Part shown: positions 36,901-46,137 of the stretch, piece after piece
How the letters are laid out: the number at the start of each line of letters is the position of its first letter
Position numbering within the stretch: position 1 is the stretch's first letter
NCBI RefSeq assembly: GCF_937616625.2
Contig: NC_065570.1
Location: 16,254,001 to 16,318,000, forward strand
Origin: Mercurialis annua
Taxonomy: Eukaryota; Streptophyta; Magnoliopsida; Malpighiales; Euphorbiaceae
DNA length: 64,000 nt
Direction of reading: 5' to 3'
Program-made: the position numbers and the translations under genes
The notes under the pieces: generated by a model
The model's input: only the letters and a program-made list of their open reading frames with translations
The model's database searches: none
Told to the model about the DNA's origin: nothing

Positions 36901-37958
36901 ACCTTTTTAGCTATTTAAGCCAAACGTTTAAAAACGTTATAAAAAAAACAAAACGTTTCACCTTTTTAGCGATTTAAGCCGAACGTTTATAAACGATACG
37001 AAAAAAATCAACACATTTCACCTTTTTAGTGATTTATGCCAAATGTTTACAAATGCTACGAAACAAATCCAAGCGTTTCACATTTTTAGTGATTTAAGCC
37101 AAATATTTACAAATGCTACAAAACAAATCCAAGCGTTTCACCTTTTTGGCAATTTAAACCAAACGTTTACAAACGTTACGAAACAGAAAAAAAATGTTTC
37201 ACGTTTTTAACAATTTATGCCAAACATTTACAATTTTTATAAAACAAATCCAAACATTTCCCCTTTTTAGCGATTTAAGCCAAGTGTTTACAAATGTTAC
37301 GAAACAAATCCAAAGGTTTTACCTGTTGAGCAATTTAAATCCTAACGTTTCACCTTTTTAGCAATTTAAGGCAAACGATAACAGACGTTACGAAACAAAT
37401 CCAAACGTTTCACTTTTTTAGCTATATAAGCCAAATATTTCACCTTTTTAGCGATTTATGCCAAACGTTTACAAACGTTATGAAACAAATCCAAACGTTT
37501 ATACTTATTGGTGCTTTAAGCCAAACGTTTACAAGCGTTATGAAACAAATCCTAACGTTTCACCTTTTAAGCGATTTAGGCCAAATATTTCACCTTTTTA
37601 CAATTTAAGCCAAACGTTTACAGACGTTACGAAACAAATCAAAACGTTTCCCCTTATTAGCGATTTAAGCCAAACGTTACGAAACAAATCCAAACGTTAC
37701 GAAAAAAATCCAAACGTTTCACCTTTTTAGTGATTTAAGCCAAACGTTTACAAACGTTATGAAACAAATCCAAACGTTTCACCTTTTTAGCAATTTAAAT
37801 TCAACGTTTAAAAACATTACGAAACAAATCCAAATATTTCACCTTTTTAGCGATTTAAGCAAAACATTTACAAATGTTACGAAACAAATACAAATATTTC
37901 ACCTTTTTAGCGAATTAAATGAAATGTTTACAAACGATACAAAACAAAACAGGACGTT
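21922..37958 (+). repeat. 60-bp satellite array, forward orientation (block 4)
   Basis: About 16 kb of uninterrupted monomers in forward orientation, moderately divergent from each other. Much of 22.2-27.0 kb is repeated with divergence at 28.7-34.4 kb. Short monomers of 20, 30 and 34 bp are scattered through it. Many open frames, repeating words such as TFTNVTKQIQTFHLF or LRNKSKRFTFLAI, come from the 60-bp period and are not supported as genes. Confidence 0.97.
27260..27480 (+). repeat. Local run of 30-bp half-monomers
   Basis: The unit AGCGATTTAAGCC plus AAACGTTTCACCTTTTT repeats at 30-bp instead of 60-bp spacing several times, with one full-length monomer in the middle. It shows the array can propagate as half-units. 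Confidence 0.9.
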
Positions 37959-37997
37959 TGTAATACCCCAAAATATTTTAAAGTAATTAAGTCATGC

Positions 37998-38003
37998 CAC
38001 GTG
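37998..38003 (+). promoter_or_regulatory. G-box (CACGTG) near LTR start
   Basis: GCCACGTGTCG lies 39 bp inside the LTR, matching the placement in both LTRs of element A. Confidence 0.5.
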
Positions 38004-38294
38004 TCGAGATTTCCGATAAAATAAATTAAGGAGAATTTAATTTAATTATATTGGGAATTAGGAATAAATTTTATTAAGCGGTTTTACGGGACTTAAAGAA
38101 ATAACTTCGAAAATTAATAAATTATAAATCTCGTAATGAAATTTATTTCGCCAAAGTACGCAAAATAATTTATAGTATTTGTGGTAAAAGTTTCGACTCA
38201 ATCAGAGATCGTTTAAAATTTGGACGCGGATAGGTTTTGACCTAAATTGAAACTTTTGAAAAGTTTCAAGGACCAAGTTGCAAATTGACCATGA

Positions 38295-38307
38295 TATATA
38301 TATAAAA
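38295..38307 (+). promoter_or_regulatory. TATA box of the element B LTR
   Basis: ATATATATATAAAACCTTC corresponds in position to the boxes at 786 and 6854 and is followed by the same GAAGGATCCAGA-type segment. Confidence 0.5.
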
Positions 38308-38668
38308 CCTTCAAAGTGAAGGATCCAGATACCCCCAATTCAGTTCATCTTCTCCTTTTCATTTATTTCGACGTTAGTTTACGGTTTATCGCTCAGTTTT
38401 TGTTTCTCGTCCATTTTCGACGTTCTATAACTCGAAACGATCGTATTTCAGTGGCGTATCATGGTCAGCTTGACGTTTTATCGTTTGGATGGATAAATTT
38501 AAAGTTATATCGAGTTAAAGTTTTAGGCCACGAAATAATTTTATCGTTTTATCGATTATAGGATTGAATTTTGGATGTTTAGATGTTAGATTAAGCGTTT
38601 TTGATGCGTTTAGAGCGTTTTTACGCCTAGAAGCACGTCAGAATCGACCTCCGGGCTAAGCCCGTGGT

Positions 38669-38785
38669 TGTGCGTCGCACAGCCCAACTGTGCTTGCTCA
38701 CAGTCAGATTGTTCGAACGCACAGTCACCCTGTGCGGGCGCACAGTCCCCTGTGCAATTGCACAAGTAAACGCGCGCACGCACAG
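38669..38785 (+). repeat. TGTGC/GCACA palindrome tract in the element B LTR
   Basis: It starts with the perfect dyad TGTGCG-T-CGCACA (38669-38681) and continues with repeated CTGTGC, GCACAG and GCGCAC words. It occupies the place held by the GTGCAC tract in element A, about 360 bp downstream of the TATA box, but the sequence word is different. Confidence 0.8.
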
Positions 38786-39316
38786 TGTTTTCGCCGATCG
38801 ACCCGTTTTGAGAAAAAAATTTCGTACGCGTATACCGAGATTTGAAATCGATTAGTATTCGATTAAATTATCTATTAATTTGAGACGTTAACCCAATGAG
38901 GTTAAATGAGAATTTATTTAAGAATAATATTCGATCCGTAAACGAGTTAGATACCGTTTATCGGAGTATACACGTGAGAAGCACGACGATTAATAAGAGT
39001 AGTATGTCGTGTCTCGAATCTAGAGTCAATCTTAGAATAAGATTCTGATATGGGTTAGATGTTTTTAAATTGTTTTAGATCCGGCGAGGCAAGAAGCAGC
39101 TAGACCAAGAGTTCGGGAAGCTTGACGTTTCTAAGCCCCGACGTATTTTTGGATAAGAATTTTCTATGAGTTTATACGATTTACTTTTAAAGTATTTGTA
39201 CAGGCAAATATTTTATATTGCTATATATTTGATTTGAAGGTTTGCAATGCGAATTCTTTATTTGAACTGCATATATATTTGATTTCAAACCGCTATCGAT
39301 CCGATGGAACGTGCTA

Positions 39317-39547
39317 CCTATTGGGCGGCAATAGGACTGTGTGATCACCAGTATTGATTGAATACAGCTGTAAGTTCGATTATGGATATGAACATGATTA
39401 TGAAAATGAATTTCGAAGTTGGTCAATGAATTTGATACGAGCGAGAACTCGGTTACAGTGTAACCTGAGACCCGTATCTAGTGAGTTGGACTCACACTGT
39501 GGAACTAAGAAGTTGGTCGCGCTCGACGAGGTAGAGTGTGAACACTC
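39317..39547 (+). other. Series of short inverted repeats in the LTR (hairpin run)
   Basis: The dyads are CCTATTG/CAATAGG (39317-39335, loop GGCGG), GTGATCAC (39341-39348), GGTTAC/GTAACC (39451-39465), GTGAGT/ACTCAC (39481-39495) and GAGTGT/ACACTC (39534-39547). Order and spacing match 1827-2041. The first dyad recurs at 18579-18597 with a compensatory base-pair change. Confidence 0.65.
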
Positions 39548-40132
39548 CCGGGTCGGACCATTTGGATCAATTCGAGTTGATAATATATGAATGATATGTT
39601 CGAGGATTAGGGTTTCAATCGGATTTAGTACTTTGCTGCATATGATTTGGATGCTACTGCATTGCTTTATATTTTATTTGAATACTTATAAATAAATGTA
39701 TGAACTCACTCAGTATATTCCCATATACTGACCCCTCACAGCTTTTCCTTTCAGGTGAAAGATGTTTTTGAAGCAACGGACTTCTATCCTACTTCTAGAA
39801 ATCTGTATTTTTGAAAGTATATAAAGAAACAGTACTTTAGTCTTAGAGCTGCAGTAGATAAATGTTTTGTATCAAATAGTTTTCTGTATATATTACCTTA
39901 CGTTTTTAAAGTATAAATGCTTTATGCTTACTGCGTTTTGAATGATTGGGATTGCCAGAGGCTATATATACCTGGCATATGCTTTGCATAACACGTGTTT
40001 ATGTATGTCATGCATGACGTTTGATATTTGCGAGAAATTATTTTACGTTTTAAGGCTTGCTACGGGTGTCGGAGCTACCACTCCATTCCCTAGCGCCGGT
40101 CTCGGCTCATGAGAATTGGGTCGTGACAATGT

Positions 40133-40144
40133 TGGTATCAGAGC
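40133..40144 (+). promoter_or_regulatory. Primer binding site, initiator-Met tRNA type
   Basis: TGGTATCAGAGC begins five bases after the LTR end and is the complement of the 3' end of plant initiator methionine tRNA, the usual primer of Ty3/gypsy chromoviruses. It fixes the element's orientation and the LTR boundary. The 256 bp between here and gag hold no gene. Confidence 0.92.
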
Positions 40145-40400
40145 ATGGTCCAGTTACCATTGCTTATTTCGGTTAAGTGTTATGAGATTAAGAATTCCTA
40201 GGATTCTACTGCAGCACATAGGACTCGAGTTTTGTCTTTCTTACGTATTCGTTTAGTTTTCAAAACTTTCAGCTTTCCCTCTAGGATGTGAGTCTGTTAT
40301 ACGTGTGTGTTCGCATGTGATGAGATGCGCATTTAATACGATATACGTTGGCGATGATATATGATTATGCAGCTAAGTAATGTTGTTTGTCTTGGTCAGG

Positions 40401-41280
40401 ATGTCTGACCAACGACAAGAAGAAGAGCGAGCTGCCGCTGCAGCACAAAATGTTATAGAAGGGGCACATGATGTTCACCCAGAAGCTCAAGATGAGTCTT
40501 CTGTTCACGGGGGAGACTGTGGCCAAGAGGCCGAGGCGCAGGCACCTGGAGTGCAGGCGAAAGCCCAGCAACCTAATGTTGAGGGTTTTGACCTGAATCA
40601 GTCCCTTACGTGAATTTTGGCTATGCAAGCCAATCAAGCTGAGGTGCAGAATATGCATCGTGAACAACTACAGCAGCAACAGCTATGCAATGTTGCTTTT
40701 ACTGATCGAGACATCGTCTTGGCTTATATGCGCCTTAAGCCAACTAAGTTTAACGGCTCTGATGACGCCCTAGATTTCCTCAAAGAAGTAGAACGTAACC
40801 CTCAACGTTTGCAAGCTAACGAGAGAAAAACCATCATGATGGTGGAAATGTCAGTGCAAGGGTTTCAACGCCATATTCAGCCAACAATGGACACTATGAC
40901 TTGGGCTGAATTCGTTAATCGCTATAGAGAATTTTTCTTACCCTTTGCGGTGACGTATGGTTATCGTAACCAGTGGTTGACCCTGAGTAGAGGCAATCGG
41001 TCCGTGCAGGAGTTTGTGACTGAGTTCACTAGAGTAAGTCGATTTGCACTCGATCTGACGGCAAACCCAGTCAGAGTGAACTCGAGGTTTGTAGAAGGTT
41101 TAGGAGCCGAGTTTGTGAGTTTGACATCTGATAAAAGTAAACCTTTAGTGCAACTGATTGATAGCGCCAGGGAGATGGAGGTTTCTCTGATCCGGTTTGG
41201 GAGAATTCCTGATCCTTCCAATGCTACGCCTGTGAGAAGTAACACGTTTCGTAGGGTACAGAGCGCACCTACCCAGTCGT
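40401..41280 (+). pseudogene. gag: Gag polyprotein fragment of element B
   Basis: The ATG at 40401 opens an Ala/Glu/Gln-rich N-terminus. The frame is interrupted by a TGA at 40611-40613 and continues open to 41280. After the stop, the region with KPTKFNGSDDALDFLKEVER and then MTWAEFVNRYREFFLP (about residues 167-182 from the ATG) matches the retrotransposon gag (capsid) family of plant Ty3/gypsy elements. Gag forms the particle that packages element RNA. The frame is cut before any zinc knuckle, and its last codons (VSPF) are read from satellite. Either the TGA or the truncation alone would inactivate it. An in-frame ATG at 40380 is a possible alternative start. Confidence 0.85.
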
Positions 41281-43286
41281 ATGTTTCACCTTTTTAGAAA
41301 TTTAAGCCAAACTTTTACAAACGTTACGAAACAAATCCAAGAGTTTTACCTTTTTAGCAATTTAAGCAAAACGTTTGCAAACGTTACGAATCAAATCCAA
41401 ACGTTTCACCTTTTTAGCGATTTAAGCCAAAGGTTTACAAACGGTGCGAAACAAATCCAAACGTTTCACCTTTTTAGCTATTTAAGCCAAACGTTTACAA
41501 ACAATATGAAACAAATCCAAATGTTTCAACTTTTTAGCAATTTAAGCAAAACGTTTACAAACGTTACGGAACAAATCCAAATGATTCACCTTTTTAGCGA
41601 TTTAAGCCAAACATTGGCAAATAGTTACGAAACAAATCCAAACGTTTCACCTTTTTTGCGATTTCAGCCAAACGTTTACAAACGTTACGAAACAAATCCA
41701 AACGTTTCACCTGTTTAGCGATTTAAGCGAAACGTTTACGAAAGCTATATAACAAATCCAAACGTTTCACGTTTTTAGCTATTTAAGCCAAACGTTTACA
41801 AACATTTCGAATCAAAAACCAAACGTTTAAAACGTTACGAAACAAATCCAAACGTTTCACATTTTTAGCGATTTAAGCCACACATTTACAAACATTACGA
41901 AACAAAACCAAGCGTTTAATCTTTTTATCAATTTAAGCAAAACGTTTACAAACATAACAAAACAAATCGATGCATTTTACCTTTTTAGTGATTTAAGCCA
42001 AATGTTTACAAAAGTTACGAAACAAAACAAAATGTTTTACCTTTTTACGATTGAAGACAAACATTTACAGACGTTACGTTTCACCTTATTAGCGATTTAA
42101 GCCAAACATTTACAAAAGTTACGAAATAAATCCAAACGTTTCCTCTTTTTAGTGATTTAAGCCAAACATTTACAAACGTTATGAAACAAATCCAAGTGTT
42201 TCATTTTTAGCGATTCAAGCCAAACGTTTAAAAACATTATGAAACAAATCCAAACATTTCACATTTTTAGCGATTTAAGCCAAACGTTTACAAATGTTAC
42301 GAAACAAATTCGAGCGTGTCACCTTTTAGCAGTTTAAGCCAAACGTTTATAAACGTCGCGAAACAAATCCAAACGTTTCCCCTTTTTAGCAATTTAAGCC
42401 AAGCGTTTACAAACGTTACGAAACAAATCCAAACGTTTCACCTTTTTAGCAATTTTAGCCAAACGTTTACAAACTTTACAAAAATATCCAAACGTTTCAC
42501 TTTTTTTGCAATTTAAGCCAAACGTTTACAAACGTTACGGAACAAATACAAGCGTTTTAACTTTTTAGCAATTTAAGCCAAATGTTTACATACGTTACGA
42601 AACAAATCCAAACGTTTAACCTTTTTAGCGATTTAAGTCAAACGTTTACAAACTTTACGAAACAAATCCAAACGTATCCCTTTTTTAGCGATTTAAGCCA
42701 AACATTTACAAAGGTTATGAGAAAATTACAAATGTTTCACCTTTTTAGCAAATTAAGTCAAACATTTACAAACGTTACGAAATAAATCCAAGCGTTGTAC
42801 CTTTTTAGCAATTTAAGCCAAATGTTTACAAACGTTACGAAACAAATCCAAACGTTTCCCCTTTTTAGCGATTTAAGGCAAACGTTTACAAACTTTACGA
42901 AAAAAATCCAAGTGTTTCACCTTTTTAGCGATTTAAGCCAAATGTTTAAAAAAATTACGAAACAAATCCAAACTTTTCACCTTTTTAGCAATTTAAGCCA
43001 AACGTTTACAAAAGTTACGAAACAAATCCAAATATTTCACCTTTTTAGCGATTTAAGCGAAATGCTTACAAATGATGCGAAACAAAATAGAACGTTTCAC
43101 CTTTTTTGTGCTTTAATCCAAACATTTACAAATATTACGAACAAAACCAAACGTTTATAACGTTACGAAACAAATCCAAGCGTGTCTCCTTTTAGCAGTT
43201 TAAGCCAAACGTTTATAAACGTTGCGAAACAAATCCAAACGTTTCCCCTTTTTAGCGATTTAAGCCAAGTCTTTACAAACGCTACG
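41281..43286 (+). repeat. 60-bp satellite array, forward orientation (block 5)
   Basis: About 33 monomers. Its start matches about 45378 onward, and its last few hundred bases match the sequence just before about 61742. It is interrupted at 43287 by a solo LTR after the target word CTACG. Confidence 0.96.
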
Positions 43287-44192
43287 TGTTGGTAAAAATA
43301 CGCTAGCGTACGTATGCCAACTTGTAATACCGACTATGAAGTCCGGATATCGTACCCACAGAGAAAGTTCTAAAGACAACCAGTTAAGAAACTCGATTCG
43401 AATAGCCGAAAAGATAATTTTTGTTTGTTTTGTAATTAAAAGACAGAAATTAACAATAGTAATTTAAAGTAACTAAAGCTGTAATTCAAAAGGTGTTTTA
43501 ACAATAATGGGTAAGGCAGGGATTATTAATCTTCGTTATGCTGTTTACTTGATTTGGGTTATGGATTGTATTGTTCTGATGAGGTTCGAACTAATCTAAA
43601 GCACCTAAAATTCTCTCTCGAGCAATTATAGGCAAAAGCATTAAACTCACTAATACTAGATTAATTATTCACTCTCGCACAATGATTAACCTATGTATAA
43701 ATCAATTTAATGGTTGTTAAGCAAATTCAAGGAACCCGCACTCGTTAATTCACTCTCGCACAATTAACTCCTGCGTTCTTAATTATATTATTCTATTCCA
43801 ATTTTACTCTCTCGAGCTAAAACTAAAACAAAAGGCATAGACTAAGTGATCAGTTTAGGCTAAGCATTAAGCACAATAATTAAAACCCATCAAGAACAAA
43901 AACCCATAAATTCAATTCAATTAGACAAGCATAATTACGATTAATAATCCCCAACGAAGGGTTTAGCCAGACATAACAATGGAATAACTAAAGGCAATAA
44001 TTAACGAATTCATTCTGCGATTAAATAAATACTGAATTATGAAATTAATCTCAATCGTACCTTGGTTGAAGTAAACTAATAATGAACAATGAAAATCCAG
44101 CGATAATAATGAAGAACGAAACTAAGATTGTAATAAACTAAGGTATAATCTCAAAAACAAGTCGCCAACCCTAATACAATGATTAAGAATGG

Positions 44193-44200
44193 TATTTATA
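44193..44200 (-). promoter_or_regulatory. TATA box of the Athila-like solo LTR
   Basis: The minus strand reads AGTATAAATACC. Its place relative to the LTR parallels the box at 8680-8691, and the LTR's palindrome tract lies upstream of it. Confidence 0.55.
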
Positions 44201-44307
44201 CTATGTCTTCTTGTAATCTTCGAGCTATGTGAAATTCCCAAAATACCCAGGTCTTTAATAGTCAAATACGGGCTAAAATGTCAATTTCGCCAGCTGCTAT
44301 CGAAGGG

Positions 44308-44507
44308 GGCACGACGTGCAGGAGCCAAGGGCACGTCGTGCCCTTCTTAATTCAACACCGCACGATGTGCACAGCAAGACCGCACGTCGTGTGGTTTCTT
44401 TTTCCAAAGGCACGTCGTGCCTTTCACCGTGCTGCTGACGTGCAAAAACTCCTGGAACTTCAGGGGTGCCGTGCACTCAACGTGCACAAGGGTGCACGAC
44501 GTGCACC
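44308..44507. repeat. GCACGTCGTGC palindrome tract
   Basis: Perfect odd-length palindromes with one central base: GGGCACG-T-CGTGCCC (44329-44343), AAAGGCACG-T-CGTGCCTTT (44406-44424) and GGTGCACG-A-CGTGCACC (44491-44507). Degenerate copies such as GCACGATGTGC lie between them. The tract stands out as G+C-rich. Confidence 0.92.
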
Positions 44508-44708
44508 TTTAATTTTTATCCAGAAGTTCATCGTTTCTCGCTCCAGACGCTTCCCGGCTCTCTCATAAGTCCACAATCTCTCTAATAAGCTCCGAAATCA
44601 TCCGTTTTCATGCATATACCTGAAATGCTTAAACATAACAATAAGAACCACAAATGACATGAATTCGACATTAAATACGCATTAAAAAGACCTGAAAGTA
44701 TCTAGAAA

Positions 44709-44730
44709 ATAGGAGTATTTCTACTCCTAT
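44709..44730. other. Terminal hairpin of the solo LTR
   Basis: A perfect 9-bp stem (ATAGGAGTA with TACTCCTAT) around TTTC lies two bases inside the LTR edge, which is the 5' edge in element orientation. Confidence 0.85.
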
Positions 44731-44732
44731 CA

Positions 44733-46137
44733 CTACGAAACAAATCCAAACGTTTCACCTTTTTAGCAATTTAAGCCAAACGTTTACAAACATTACTAAA
44801 AAATCCAAACGTTACGAAAAAAAACCAAACGTTTACAAACGTTACGAAACAAATCCAAGTGTTTCACTTTTTTAGCAATTTAAGCCAAACGTTATCAAAC
44901 AAATCCAAGCGTTTCACCTTTTTATCAATTTAAGCAAAACGTTTACAAACGTAACGAAATAAATCCAAACGTTTAACCGTTTTAGCGATTTAAGGCGAAC
45001 GTTTACAAACGTTATGAAACAAACCAAACGTTTTACCTTTTTAGCGATTTAAGCGAAACGTTTACAAACGTTACGAAACAAATCCAAAAATTTCCCGATT
45101 TTAGCGATTTAAGCAAAACGTTTAAAACGTTATGAAACAAATCCAAATGTTTCACCTTTTTAGCGATTTAAGCCAAACGTTTACAAACATTATGAAACAA
45201 ATCCAAACTTTTAACATTTTTAGAGATTGAAGCCCAACATTTTACAAACGTTACGAAACAAATCCAAATGTTTCCTATATTTAGTAATTTAAACCAATCG
45301 TTACAAGAAAAACTAAGCGTTTCATCTTTTTAGCGATTTAAACCAAGCGTTTACAAACGTATCGAAACAAATCAAAGCGTTTCACCTTTTTAGAAATTTA
45401 AGCCAAACTTTTACAAACGTTACGAAATAAATCCAAGAGTTTCACCTTTTTATCAATTTAAGCCAAACGTTTGCAAACATTATGAAACAAATCCAAACGT
45501 TTCACCTTTTTAGCGATTTAAGCCAAAGGTTTACAAACGGTACGAAACAAATCCAAACGTTTCACATTTTTAGCGATTGAAGCCAAACGTTTACAAACGT
45601 TACGAAACAAATCCAAATGTTTCAAATTTTTAGCAATTTAAGCCAAACGTTTACAAACATTACGAAACAAATCCAAATATTTCACCTTTTCAGCGATTTA
45701 AGCCAAACGTTGACAAACGTGACGAAACAAATCCAAAAGTTTCCTCTTTTTAGTCATTTAAGCCACACGTTTACAAACGTTACGAAACAAATCCAAGTGT
45801 TTCACCTTTTTTGTGATTTAAGCCACACGTTTACAAACATTACGAAACAAATCCAATTTTTTTCACTTTTTTAGAGATTTAAGGCAAAAGTTTAAAAACA
45901 TTACGAAACAAATCCAAACGTTTCATCTTTTTAGCGATTTAAACCGAACGTTTACAAACGTTACGAAACACATCCAAATATTTCACCTTTTTAGCGGTTT
46001 AAGCGAAATGTTTCCAAACGATACAAAACAAAACAGGACGTTTCACCTTTTTTGCGCTTTAATCCAAACATTTACAAATGTTAGGAACAAAACCAAACAT
46101 TTAAAACGTTACGAAACAAATCCACGCGTGTCACCTT
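44733..46137 (+). repeat. 60-bp satellite array, forward orientation (block 6)
   Basis: About 23 monomers. With block 5 and block 7 it forms a segment collinear with 61.2-64.0 kb once the two solo LTRs are removed. It ends at the target word ACCTT (46133-46137). Confidence 0.96.

Larger units (their letters stand above)
37959..40128 (+). repeat. 5' LTR of element B
   Basis: 2,170 bp, TGTAATACCCC to GGGTCGTGACA. It is collinear with the LTR at 268 apart from the MULE insertion, the TA tract and the palindrome tract, whose sequence word differs. Functional landmarks are the G-box at 37998, the TATA box at 38295, the GTGCG tract at 38669, inverted repeats at 39317-39547 and an acceptor-like TTTCAG ending at 39754. 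Confidence 0.92.
37959..41280 (+). mobile_element. Tekay/Del-like element B: 5' LTR, primer site and partial gag
   Basis: A complete 5' LTR (37959-40128) is followed by an iMet primer site (40133) and a gag ORF that stops at 41280, where satellite resumes. Protease, reverse transcriptase, integrase and the 3' LTR are missing. The satellite words on the two sides join almost in phase (ACGTT before, ATGTT after), yet the flanking monomers belong to different positions of the local segment. The right edge is therefore more likely a recombination junction than a simple insertion end. Confidence 0.9.
43287..44732 (-). mobile_element. Solo LTR, Athila-like, minus strand, with 5-bp target duplication
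   Basis: 1,446 bp from TGTTGGTAAA to CTCCTATCA on the plus strand, flanked by CTACG at 43282-43286 and 44733-44737. Shared CTCTCGAG, CACTCTCG and near-terminal words tie it to the LTR at 7491-9354. The minus-strand reading (TGATAGGAGTAG ... CAACA) and the minus-strand TATA box agree on orientation. Only an LTR remains, so the element was reduced by LTR recombination. The uninterrupted paralogous site is near 61742. Confidence 0.93.

Noticed and set aside
21922..37958. Possible CRISPR array or tRNA/5S cluster because of regular 60-bp spacing
   Set aside because: There are no unique spacers between repeats, since the whole unit repeats, and no A/B box or 5S-like core is visible. It is a plain tandem satellite in a plant nuclear context.
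40961..41245. Minus-strand open frame opposite gag
   Set aside because: It is a shadow of the gag coding frame, which matches a known family on the plus strand.
37959..41280. Reading element B as a complete insertion with a clear 5-bp target duplication
   Set aside because: The right end is mid-gag, not an LTR end, and the flanking monomers are not consecutive in the parental segment, so ACGTT/ATGTT may be coincidental array sequence.
44278..44568. Open frame of 96 codons with Arg/Ala/His-rich product
   Set aside because: It runs through the GCACGTCGTGC palindrome tract of a solo LTR, and the composition follows from the repeated word.
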